Part shown: piece after piece, positions 1-9,370 of the stretch
Layout of the letters: every line of letters begins with the position of its first letter
How positions within the stretch are numbered: the first letter of the stretch is position 1
From: Saccoglossus kowalevskii
Lineage: Eukaryota; Hemichordata; Enteropneusta; Harrimaniidae
Assembly: GCF_000003605.2 (NCBI RefSeq)
Contig: NW_003128862.1
Span: 911,788 to 929,696, forward strand
DNA length: 17,909 bases
Direction: 5' to 3'
Made by a program: the position numbers and the translations under genes
The notes under the pieces: model-generated
Seen by the model: only the letters and a program-made list of their open reading frames with translations
Told to the model about the DNA's origin: nothing
Databases searched by the model: none

Positions 1-1109
1 TCGATAGTATTCACTCGTTTTGATAAACAATTCGGTCAAATATGTACGTAAGTTTTTTAAGTGTTTCTACTTACCACAGATAAGTATATGTTACGTATAC
101 AGGTTATAGTTCTATGGGATATGAATGCCAGTGAGCAATGTTGTCACAGCGTTTGGGAAGTATGTTACACTATTATTCAGTTTTAAATTTTAATCCCAAG
201 CTTTTTCTAATAATTCATGCAATCGCTAGTTCCCATCTTATTATTTCATGATAAAACTGTTATTTCTACCATTTTTTGTCTAATACATTGTCATTTTCAC
301 GATAGTGTAGTATAGCAGATTATAACAAAACATTGTCCAGCTTGTGATTCCTATCTATGATGATCATAATCCAAATCATATTTAATTACTCTGCTATAGT
401 AATAGCGCATTATACTCGTTCAATTATACTCGTTTGTAAAGTAAACAAGACATATAAATCAATAAATATTAATTCATGAGAGATACATTCGATTTAGTTC
501 CTCCTATTTATGTGCCATCGACATTTTGACTTCATCCTATTAATGTATTTTGTCAGTATGGATGCATCACCCTATGAAAGCAGCTAGACGACTAATTTTA
601 ATAATAATCATATTTTTTAATCCATCCGTATTCACAGTGTGCAAATATAAAAGCATAGTATTTGGTGGAGATGCAGTTAGATATCTTCTAAACTGACATA
701 AATAATGTGCAGATCCAGGTTTATTTATTCACTATGATAATTTATGCCATGAATTGTATTTTTGAGAAAAATAGTTTGCATCATTGCACAGAAGTATGAT
801 TTGGGACAATTTATGTAGCATTGCATGTCAAAGCAATTTAACAACACATATCCTAATCACAATCTTTTCCTAATATTTTTATCCTATAAGTAATCTAAAC
901 AATTTAACAAGCCGTTTAATTTTAGTTTTATGAACGACATCATAATATAAAATAATTTACGTAAAATTTGATGAGCTCTTTTAATACACATGTAACACTG
1001 ATGTTCTTATCTAATTATAAAATGTTACATGATTTACGATACAATCATTTGTTATATAATGATACTAGGGAATAGTGTAACCCGGGAATGTATTTTCAAA
1101 CAAAGGAAC
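1..1109. other. AT-rich non-coding stretch, nothing recognised
   Basis: Stops are frequent in all frames and there is no open frame of note. I see no tRNA or rRNA signature, no long repeat and no clear promoter. It is best read as intergenic or intronic DNA. Confidence 0.6.
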
Positions 1110-1150
1110 TTTTAAAATAGTTTAGAGTAGTTTTAAAATAGTTTAGAGTA
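1110..1150. repeat. 21-bp tandem duplication (2 copies)
   Basis: Two adjacent copies of a 21-bp unit that begins TTTTAAAATAGTTTAGAGTA lie at 1110-1130 and 1131-1150. The first 20 bases are identical, and the base at the 21st position differs (G, then A). This near-perfect identity points to a recent local duplication. The unit has no recognised function. Confidence 0.9.
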
Positions 1151-2680
1151 AAACGTATTTTAAAAGATTTGTTTTGACATCAACGACAAACGCATGCAAA
1201 ATAAGTATTTCCATGAAACGAATAGCATATGAACAATATTATTTATTTTGTATCAGTTTAAAAAAACATCAAATACCCCTTTTGAAATCAATTGATGTTC
1301 TTGTGTATCTCCGAGTTTCACCACGATATATCATGATATTAAATTACGTTACATCATGGCATTGCTTAATGAATTATGTGACTTATTGACAATTTCTTTG
1401 TCAAATTGACCAAATATTTACCGACACGTGTAATATGTCGTGCATGAAACCTGAAATGTATGCGAAGTTTCTTTAAATTAGATTAAATTAAATTAGATTC
1501 ACATGATGTATATAAAAAAGGCAATGAATAATCTAATCAGTCCTCATGAAACAACTATGATGATATATAGGTGAGCTTCGTCAATACACAATTAGGAAAG
1601 CCAATTTATCAGCCCCTTCCACATATATTAGTGAACACATTTCATTATCTATTAACTCCGATTCTACATGTTGAATGGAAAGAGCATTTAAAATTTGCAA
1701 CATTTCCCATCCGTCACGACCGGCTGTGATAATTGTTGGCAAGAGAACGTGGAATTGCCTTGTAATTAGACGAATGGGTTTGAACGGTCAGCTATATTTA
1801 GACGAGTGTTGAGTGATTGAGGAGTTTTGGGAAATGGGAGCTGTACGTTCGTTGAAATAAACTCATTTAACCTGATTTTGCATAGTCGTATGTTTATCAT
1901 TTGGGGTAGTATGTACGCATTCAGACACGGTGACCTTTACCAGATATATCTTTTATTGCACAAATACCTGAGATATCGAAAGTGTTATATCATATCTGGT
2001 TCGCACCCTGGCCCATATGTGTTAACCATGTCAATAAGACAATAAGTAAGGATTAACTGATATTCATTTAAAAGCACTCATTTGTTTCATGCACTTCGCT
2101 GACCCACAATCGAAAGCCTCACGGAACAAATAAAATTTCAAGGGATTTCACGAATAAATTGGGTAAACCTGACAATGTCAACCCACTCACATCAGAATCC
2201 TAGTTGATGGTACATGAGATACATAAACGTAAGCTAGTGTGTACGTTCAAATGTTTTGGCATTGCCTGAGATGTTTTTTTTTATTTTTGTCATCTGTTTA
2301 GTTTCTCGCCTTCTGTTTTGAGACTAACCGTTGAACATACGTTACGTTGTATTTGACATGCTGATCTCAGGTCGTGTCATCTTTTACATCTGCAATTATT
2401 GCTACTGTGTAACTAATACCCATAACTAGTAAACGGGGTGTTTCCAACTTACAGGACTGTGCTGAACTAGTAATCAAAGAACTTACAAGAAAGGCTTTAA
2501 AACATGCAACACTGGGACGTAAACATAACTGGTAATATTCGATAAAATAGACGTAGTTATATCTACACAGGAAAGCTATATGTGTTTCAATGTCATGTGT
2601 TAACAGTCAAGTTACAAATATTGTGACTATTTCTCTCATTAAACACCAATTATTTGTTTAGTAACTAAGAGAAATTATAT
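1151..2680. other. AT-rich non-coding stretch with minor simple repeats
   Basis: This holds two short open frames on the plus strand, at 1174-1389 and 1827-2045 (about 70 codons each). Neither has a recognisable domain, and frames of this length are expected by chance here. An imperfect TTAAATTAGA-type repeat sits at 1473-1499. A short inverted repeat (ATTTCTCT at 2629-2636, AGAGAAAT at 2668-2675) straddles the right edge. No gene is supported. Confidence 0.55.
1473..1499. repeat. Imperfect TTAAATTAGA-type low-complexity repeat
   Basis: About 2.5 imperfect copies of a TTAAATTAGA-like unit, built only from A, T and an occasional G. It is simple-sequence DNA and no function is implied. Confidence 0.6.
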
Positions 2681-2846
2681 CAGTCACAGGTTACTGGTTT
2701 AATTCATTTATACAGATTTGATTTTCAGAAAGAGTTGTTAGACCCCACGTGCCTGTATTTGACCGGACGTGGTTGATACCGAGATAGCGCAGTTCAACGC
2801 CATGTGCCATTAAAACAGGAAATGATCACAGAGCCCTGTCACCTAG
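2681..2846 (+). mobile_element. Diverged dispersed repeat, copy A (SINE-like body)
   Basis: The core at 2749-2788 aligns with 16600-16640 on the same strand. The first 20 aligned bases differ at only five places, all transitions (C/T or A/G), which is how old interspersed repeats decay. The next 20 bases align with one gap and a few changes. Further matches occur in the same order in both copies: TTAATTCATT upstream, GACCCC (2741-2746 here) and AGCCCTGTCAC (2832-2842 here). Spacing between the last two core blocks is 43 bp here and 36 bp in the other copy. A retroposed family is inferred. The exact ends are not visible, and no target-site duplication or tail was identified. Confidence 0.45.
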
Positions 2847-4214
2847 TCCCGCATGTATGGATTATCGTTTCTGTTGCCATATATATTATACAAACAAAAT
2901 TTACCATTATTGTTTTCACTTGGCACATACGATAACCTTCGACGACTTTCAATAGCGGGTACGAAAACATATCTAAGAAAAGACTAATACATGTGAAATT
3001 TATCATTTACATCAGCGACACAGAAACAGAGATATGCATTTACTAGTTTATAAAGCCTATTGTGAACGAGATACGATTCGGTCATTTAGTTACAAAAAAA
3101 TATAGCATATGCATTCATGTTGTCGTGTTGTCATACGTTCATTTATAGTATTTTGCCAATGCCTCGATAACAGTTATTAGGAATTCCAATTCATTCCCCA
3201 TACACATCGCCATCTACACGTTGTCAAGAGTGCCTTTATCCCATCCTATCAATAGACAGAAATAAATCACAGAAATACAGATGAGTAATCGCGTCATTAT
3301 TGTCAATTCCGTTTCCATACATGCTTTTTATTTGAATATGTTTTCACGCAAATTTGGAATTATATTTGATGGGTGAACATTGAATGATATGGTCTGCTAC
3401 AACATGGTTTGATAAGTTGACAATTACAAGCCTGCTAGGCAGCCAATCAGAAACTAATGGGAAATGTATGTGCTTCTAATTACTCTGTGTTGATTTGTCT
3501 GTTTATGGGGTACACGACCTGCTGAATGTCACTCACATTTGAATTGGGCTGATTATGTGTTTTTGTAAAACTTACGTTTTTAAAGACGCTAATACTTGAA
3601 ATCCATATTTACTTCAATGAGTGAATGTCTTCGATTGAAAAAAATGATTGTTGATGATACTTCGGTAAACCGTAGCCAACATGGTTAGAAAAGTAACGTC
3701 GGTTAACTGACTTATACAATTACTGTACTCTCATAATGCACGTATACAAATAATAAAATGATTGACAGTTAGGTTTTAACGTGCTATACAGGTTTCATTA
3801 CATCAGTGCGCGCTGAATCCTCCACTTTGCATTGTATCGATTACTATACTCCATCAAGTGACGTCGGAAGAGTCGGCTGTGCAGATGATAATGATACGAG
3901 ACAAACATAGAGTTACAAACAGCCATTCTGATTGGTCTATAAACACGCATGGACACGCTGGAGTGTGTGGTCTAATCTCCCAAGATAATTGAATTTGCTA
4001 AGGAATTGAAAAGAAATGTCCATAAGCGTGCATAATCGCAAATATCATAAACACTTTTACGACATTTGTAATGCCAGACATTATAGGTGATTTTTCTAAT
4101 AATTAGCTGTTAGTTGAGCCTAGTGTTAGAGATGATCTAGCCCAACCGCAAAGGCGAAGTGCAAAGTGTAATGAATCCTTACATATATATAATTTAATGT
4201 TCATATATTTGTAC
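2847..4214. other. AT-rich non-coding stretch, nothing recognised
   Basis: No open frame of interest was seen. There is a CRE-like TGACGTC at 3859-3865, an ATTGG (inverted CCAAT) at 3931-3935 and a TATAAA at 3938-3943. The spacing is not that of a normal promoter and no coding sequence follows. A short minus-strand frame at 4103-4291 crosses into the next element and has no recognisable content. Confidence 0.55.
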
Positions 4215-4234
4215 TTAAGGATGCTGTATACGTT
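4215..4234 (+). repeat. Left arm of 20-bp perfect inverted repeat
   Basis: TTAA plus a 16-bp terminal repeat reading GGATGCTGTATACGTT. It is exactly complementary to 5611-5630. The last bases partly recur just inside (GCTGTAT at 4223-4229 and again at 4235-4241), a possible subterminal motif. Confidence 0.9.
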
Positions 4235-4339
4235 GCTGTATGAAACAGTCCTGCAGTCGACTATGACAGGGACGCAAGAAAACGAATCCAAAGATATTTG
4301 GAGAAGAACGTTGACAGTATGTAAAGCGAGTATTATGAT

Positions 4340-4364
4340 AATTTAATTAATTTAATTTAAATTA
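4340..4364. repeat. AATTTAATT low-complexity repeat
   Basis: A 25-bp run of AATTTAATTAATTT-type sequence made only of A and T. It is simple sequence just inside the left end of the candidate transposon. Confidence 0.6.
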
Positions 4365-4660
4365 TTCGATCTGACCATGGAGGTGAAAATTTTAGCACAT
4401 GGCAGACTTAGTTGTTGTGAGGAAATTACGTGTAATGGACTCGTTGACACCCCAACCACAATGAGTCGGGAGTGAAACACTTGGCCATTACAATACACTC
4501 ACAAAGCCTGAGACAAGCAGCTGTAAAATAGAACGTACGCGTTTGTGTGTGAGCTCTCTTGTTTTATTTTTGCTTAATCTTAACATTCTCAAAAAATAAT
4601 TTTTAACTAATAAAATTAGATTTTTCAAATCTGATATAGAAAGTGAACTGAATGTAAGAT

Positions 4661-4700
4661 GCCGACAGTAGTTCCTGTCGGCGGACCGGGTTGTTCCGGT
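4661..4700 (+). other. Two adjacent GC-rich hairpins
   Basis: The first has a perfect 8-bp stem (GCCGACAG at 4661-4668, CTGTCGGC at 4675-4682) with a 6-nt loop. The second follows after two bases, with a 5-bp stem (ACCGG at 4685-4689, CCGGT at 4696-4700) and another 6-nt loop. Such GC-rich paired stems stand out in AT-rich sequence. They could be transposon subterminal structure or part of a structured RNA. No bacterial-type terminator is implied, since no T-run follows. Confidence 0.55.
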
Positions 4701-4926
4701 ACAATGCGCGTTGAAGATCACATTAATTTTGTCGCAGCAGTGCTGGGAACTAAATAACGGAAAACACGATTTAAGAAAACTAGTTGACTCTGGTGGTGCG
4801 TTCAGTCACGGTTACTGGTTCAGCAGAGTAAGAGAATGACATTTCACGTAGGGCAATGTATGGTAATGAGTCCTCCAGAAAAAAAGAGCGTCTCCCCCCA
4901 CAACTTAATAATGGATATGTTAATCA

Positions 4927-4934
4927 TGACGTCA
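4927..4934. promoter_or_regulatory. Perfect CRE-type palindrome TGACGTCA
   Basis: This octamer is the consensus site for CREB/ATF bZIP factors. It lies alone, inside the candidate transposon, with no nearby gene, so it may be chance. Only the motif itself is certain. Confidence 0.2.
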
Positions 4935-5233
4935 CGCCGTGAAACACTGTTTCCCCTTAGATTCGGGAGCATAATTTCGAACTTTATAACCAATTGGGAC
5001 CACGTATATCCACACATCTGCGTGATTATGACAGACAGATACCATGACTAGTCGTTAAGAGTTTGTTTTGATCCAAGGGAAAAATGGATTTTGAGTTTGC
5101 AACGATACGTTGCTGCTAAGTTATTTTTGCCATTTTCTCGGTTAAACAAAATAGCAATTTACGGCAACTGCCGGCTTTTGATCTCGAATTCTAGTGGACT
5201 CTTCGATATATTCCCTCTCAAGTAGCTCTGTAA

Positions 5234-5249
5234 TTTTTCTATTTTTCTA
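5234..5249. repeat. 8-bp tandem duplication TTTTTCTA x2
   Basis: Two exact adjacent copies of TTTTTCTA. This is minor slippage-type repetition in a T-rich stretch. Confidence 0.6.
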
Positions 5250-5610
5250 TTTGTTTCGAAATTACCTTCTAATTTCTGAATACGGAATAAACCAGATCGC
5301 GATGTTTTTTCAAGATAGCTAAATTATTATTTCTGCTCCAACGATCATGTAGGTATATATCTCAATCAACGCAGAATGGTGAGCGTTGTCTAAAAAACAA
5401 ATGCAAATGTTCTACTAAATTTTTAGTATTTTTTTTACCGAAAATGTTTTTCTATGTTTACACAAAGATCACGTGACTATACACGTCCAGATACACACTC
5501 TCTTGTCGATTTCATATCCAGTGTGAACTAGGTTTTCCATCTATAAATAGCTTTGTGTGATTCACTAAATATTTTATATGAAAACATCAGGTTAGAAAAT
5601 CAATACCAAA

Positions 5611-5630
5611 AACGTATACAGCATCCTTAA
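5611..5630 (-). repeat. Right arm of 20-bp perfect inverted repeat
   Basis: Exact reverse complement of 4215-4234, ending in CCTTAA. The flank after it is another TTAA (5631-5634). It is the other end of the candidate TTAA/TA-flanked element. Confidence 0.9.
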
Positions 5631-6880
5631 TTAAAATGCATCATTCAACTTCGACGTTCAGTTCCACTCATGAATTTGTTTAATTGTGCGTTTTTCAGAG
5701 CAACATTTCGAATGCTGCCACCAACATAGTTGATTTTCTTGTATCTACGGGATTAATCAAATGTAAAATTTAAATAACGCATGTTTTTTTAATGAACATA
5801 AACTGTACTGGAAATTAAGTTTGTTTTATGTATGTTGTTGTTGTTCACATGACTACATCGTGTAGTTCATTCTATGCATTTATTAAATTTCCGGGCTTTG
5901 TTATTATTTGTTATTACACTTTAATTTACAATATGTTTACAACTAATATGGAAGTCAATACAATTGCTCGGTACAGCATGCATTTGTCCCAGCATGGGAC
6001 ACCACGCGAAATTTATCCTGACGAGTCATACTTCATTAAGACCACTGTTTCATTATGTTGAGGTGCCGTTCACAGTTCAACACAAACACAAATAATCCGC
6101 AGTACTCTTCTAATCACCTTAATGTATTTGATTGATCTGAAAAAAACAACATTATATTTAAAATCTTATGAATTACAATGTCGTCAGTGAGATGTCCGTC
6201 TTTCATTGTACGTAGAACCAGTAAGCAGTCCTCATATCTACATATATTGTATTTTTGCAGGGGTCAGTGACCTACAAATATTTAGTACATGCACTGAATC
6301 ATAATTATGACTAGGACGGCAGTTTTAAGATTAAACCCAGGGTTAGGTGACTGACCTTTCAATTAACAATTTACGTTTTGTCATTTTACTCGTAATAATA
6401 AATTCAATAAACTGCTGATGTCAAATTTAATTGAAATTGTTTTCTAGGCCAATGTTTGCATATACTGATTCAACCGAGTCATATAGAATATATGTATTTC
6501 ATTGCTGACTTATTCACCCTTAAAAATAGGATATGTCTCAGTAACGTGGTATAGTTGCGTATACTGGAAATTGAAATATGCTGACGGTCGCTTCATTTTG
6601 TATTTGAAGCGAAGATGAGATATCTTTACCTGTATGTTATATTCATGGAATCATATCTAAAATATCAATACATAATTAATAATTCTGTGTAAAGTTAAAC
6701 ATTTAACGGGATGAATAAATAACGATTTATAATCATACTTAAAATTGCATTTATATCGCTAAGATAAAACATGCAGATAATTCTAGTAACCCTTACCTCT
6801 GTGAAATCCCAGACTAGCTTTAGTGATCGCAGAGTAATTTGCAAATCCTAGTAAATAGACTATGTAGACACGAATAACAA
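5631..6880. other. AT-rich non-coding stretch, nothing recognised
   Basis: It holds one plus-strand frame of 77 codons at 5828-6061, rich in Tyr, Ile and Val as AT-rich random sequence tends to be, with no domain. No repeat longer than chance was seen. Confidence 0.55.
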
Positions 6881-7426
6881 TTATTTAGTAGTGATGGACA
6901 GGGTGTAAGGTTGTATCAGAATGCTTTCAAAATGCACAGGGCCATGATAAGGTTGATGAACTCGTCCGCCAGATTGGGTTACTGTTATCCCAACGGTGAC
7001 AGTCTCTGTCGGTTTGTTACGGACGTAAACACCACAAGCACTGTGCGACCCGATATCTTCCACAGTATTAAATTAAATTGTTGTTGACGTAGATTCTGTT
7101 CTCCGAGCGCCTCATTGTCTGATATATGATCTTGTAGTTTACCCTGGGGCAGGAAGCGCTTGACGGACATAACACAATTCGCGGGAAACGGCATTCACAG
7201 ACCAAATTCCAAAGCGTCAGATATTGCGGGAGTAGATTGTAATTGGAATGAAACAAAGGAATGTTTTAGTAGTACAAAAATGTACACCCGCGGAAACATG
7301 GGTAGGTGTTGGGTTATTGTCATACTCAAACTTGTTTTGATACATGTATGTTGTCTTATGTACAATATCGACTTCATTTCGAATAAAGCAGATTCAGAAG
7401 CATCAGAAAAACGCCAGATGTTGTAA
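6881..7426. other. Less AT-rich patch with overlapping short open frames, unrecognised
   Basis: Between about 6950 and 7200 the sequence is visibly richer in G+C than its surroundings. Several frames are open at once: 6881-7063, 6985-7194 and 7068-7256 on the minus strand, and 7160-7426 on the plus strand. The 60-codon minus frame at 6881-7063 is the most protein-like, with a Thr/Val-rich segment ending TVTVGITVTQSGG and mixed third positions, but I recognise no family. Simultaneous opening of several frames is better explained by local composition than by coding. An exon fragment cannot be excluded. Confidence 0.25.
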
Positions 7427-7864
7427 TCAGTAGATCAAATCAATTTATCACATACATTCATCGAATATATACTGTCATTACTGTCATTTATGTCAAAGAA
7501 AACCAAAAAAACACGTTAATATTTTTGCCAAAATATAATTAAGTAATTATAGCAGCAAAATGATGTCTATCAGGTTTATCACTATGACGAAAGTACAATA
7601 ACATGTTTCTCTTATTATCATTATCTTATTATCTTTTGAATTAAAGGCCTACAAACTGAGAACAACAAATTCATATACATTATTTTAATCAAAAGGCACA
7701 AATGAGTTTCCTTTCAAGATAAACCACATGCGACCTACACCATCAAAATGGCGGAATTATTGTGAAATATGCACGAGAGCAATAAATGTGAGAATAAACA
7801 CTGCCATAACTAAATTAAAGTCATAGTTTAGTCTACTAACTACAATTGCACATATATATACGTT
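7427..7864. other. AT-rich non-coding stretch with short TCTTATTATC duplication
   Basis: Nothing gene-like was seen. It contains a 14-bp imperfect tandem repeat at 7610-7637 and a 9-bp doublet of ACTGTCATT near 7472-7489. Confidence 0.55.
7610..7637. repeat. 14-bp imperfect tandem repeat (TCTTATTATC...)
   Basis: Two copies of a 14-bp unit starting TCTTATTATC. The first 10 bases are identical and the last four differ. No function is implied. Confidence 0.6.
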
Positions 7865-8170
7865 TTGCTGCCCAGACGTTGTGTTATCAAATTGAGGTTT
7901 GAATGTAGTTGTCCTCATCAGAGATCCTCACACATCCAGTCAATTTATAGCGTTGAAGAGATCAGACCAGTGAAAATTATTGATATTTTATTCATAGAAA
8001 CGCTAACAGAGTGGAACGATTTCCGAGCAAATGAAATGAAATATAATATATCTTTCCCATGGAATAAACACATTGAGCAAGCCCCTGCACGTGAGCAAAA
8101 TGAAAATATAATAAATAAATTGACGGATGTGACGAATTGTAAGGCGTTCGTATATATTTCTCTTATATAA
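7865..8170 (+). other. Open frame of about 100 codons without an early ATG; possible internal exon
   Basis: The frame opens at a TTG (7865) and ends at TAA 8168-8170. Its first in-frame ATG is only about 57 codons in, so as a stand-alone eukaryotic gene it would encode a very short peptide. Just after the opening, TTTTGCTGCCCAG ends in AG at about 7875 and resembles a 3' splice acceptor. Downstream of codon 27 the residue mix is balanced (many E, K, N, D and aromatic residues; for example VEEIRP, EWNDF). By hand count G is markedly commoner at codon position 1 than at position 2, a weak coding-like signal. No family is recognised, and no convincing 5' donor was found within it. Confidence 0.2.
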
Positions 8171-8447
8171 CACGGATATTAAAACACACATTCTTACTCC
8201 TAATTATTATGCTTGTTTCCTAGGCTAGATTTCTTCAGATAATGACGTGAATAATAAAATACATATCTCGAGTCTATGTAATTATCAAATTCTAAGAACA
8301 CATTGTGTGTGTATGTTGACTATGCAAACTATACTCTAACAACCCATACCAAACCGAAACAAGCCGATATAAAGAAAACAATCAATTTTAGTTCGATAAA
8401 CACGTTACATGATACTACAATATTGTAGCGGTAATTGGCCCCTAGTT

Positions 8448-8470
8448 TACATATACATATACATACACAT
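8448..8470. repeat. TACATA simple repeat
   Basis: Roughly three and a half copies of a TACATA unit, with the last copies drifting to TACACA. Short microsatellite-like sequence. Confidence 0.6.
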
Positions 8471-9035
8471 CTACAAAGTTAACACATCTAAAGTAATTCA
8501 GATGATTATCTCTTACTTAATCGAATTTTGAAATCGATGCATTTGGCAATTTACTTATCTGCTGTCTATGGATCTATACTGATAGAGTCAAAATAAGATT
8601 AGTGGAGATATAATTATTTTTTTTTCAGGCCAGTGTATTTTATTCTCCACGTACAATTGCATTAACTTTGATTGTGTGTCACAGATGTAATTGACCATGA
8701 GATAAAGGTTGATCACATAATTCACCAAAATGGAATTATTTTGTCCATGTTTATTCCATTTATGCACGAAATGTGTGATAATGTAGTATTTTGATGATAA
8801 TATAGCAGGAAAACGTATGCATATATCAAGATAATACGATAATAAATTTATACACGCATTGGTTATTACATAAACGGCAAAAATGATATTATAGGGGAAA
8901 CTAACTTTTTATCTTCCATCCCTGTTGGACTAACGCATTTAAGCACAGACACGCGTGCACAAAACTGTTATATAATTAGGAATGAGTGATTGTAATTTGA
9001 TTTATTCAAACTCTCAACTGACCAGGTCTATTTAC

Positions 9036-9120
9036 ACTGCCAGACGGCTGAACCCAGTGGGGAGTGGTGGCAGTATTACATTGTGACATTTGATCGATCA
9101 CATAACAACACATCAAATGT
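9036..9120 (+). other. Two consecutive hairpin-forming inverted repeats
   Basis: ACTGCCA at 9036-9042 pairs with TGGCAGT at 9068-9074 across a 25-nt loop that is locally G-rich. A 9-bp perfect pair then follows: ACATTTGAT at 9086-9094 with ATCAAATGT at 9112-9120, loop 17 nt. No known RNA family is recognised, and either could arise by chance. Confidence 0.35.
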
Positions 9121-9280
9121 AAACGTTTTATATACCAAAGCAGTTTGATAATTGATAACAGCTGGACTTAAAAATCAACTTTATATTATTGTTTTATTTG
9201 ACAAAATAGTAATGGTGATAATATATGTACCAAGGCAGCTTATAATCCCTCCAAATTACTACACTTCGAAAAACATTAAG

Positions 9281-9370
9281 GTTAGAGGAACGAAGTTCAT
9301 TTTGTTTTTAACACTGTTTATCTATGTTAGAGGAACGAAGTTCATTTTGTCTTTAACACTGTTTATCTAA
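9281..9370. repeat. 45-bp tandem duplication (2 copies)
   Basis: Copy one is 9281-9325 and copy two is 9326-9370. They differ at only two positions: T to C at unit position 26, and the last base (T versus A). The unit starts GTTAGAGGAACGAAGTTCAT. Its length is a multiple of three, so the short plus-strand frame at 9152-9370 passes through both copies without a shift, giving two near-identical 15-residue segments. That frame otherwise has no coding support. This is a young local duplication. Confidence 0.95.

Larger units (their letters stand above)
4215..5630. mobile_element. Candidate non-autonomous DNA transposon with TIRs (TTAA or TA flanked)
   Basis: The two ends are exact reverse complements over 20 bp, at 4215-4234 and 5611-5630. 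Read inward, each end is TTAA followed by GGATGCTGTATACGTT. If TTAA is the target duplication, the TIR is 16 bp and the insertion preference is that of the piggyBac superfamily. Because TTAA is palindromic, a TA duplication with a 17-bp TIR starting AGGATG (Tc1/mariner style) fits equally well. The 1.4-kb interior has only two short frames (4488-4721 minus, 4836-5051 plus) with no transposase motif, so any element would depend on a partner in trans. Known piggyBac ends usually start with C rather than G, and beyond the first 20 bp the ends are not similar. The inverted repeat is certain; that it bounds one element is inference. Confidence 0.45.
8171..9280. other. AT-rich non-coding stretch with a perfect inverted repeat
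   Basis: No gene was seen. It includes a TACATA-type simple repeat at 8448-8470 and two small hairpins near 9036-9120, listed separately. Confidence 0.55.

Noticed and set aside
198-212. TTTTTCTAATAATT shared with about 4091-4104
   Set aside because: A 14-bp AT-only match is expected several times by chance in 18 kb of AT-rich DNA.
3859-3951. CRE-like TGACGTC, inverted CCAAT, TATAAA and an ATG in sequence, suggestive of a promoter
   Set aside because: The CCAAT and TATA motifs are only 2 bp apart, the ATG is 6 bp after the TATA box (upstream of any start site it would set), and the frame stops after eight codons. Chance motifs are likely.
5036-5044. ATGACAGACAGA recurring near 5029, 13464 and 16122
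   Set aside because: A 12-bp low-complexity word with no extension of similarity around it.
4928-5051. 71-codon plus frame (4836-5051) as a transposase remnant in the candidate element
   Set aside because: No DDE/D-like motif spacing, zinc-binding or DNA-binding motif is visible, and the length is ordinary for chance.
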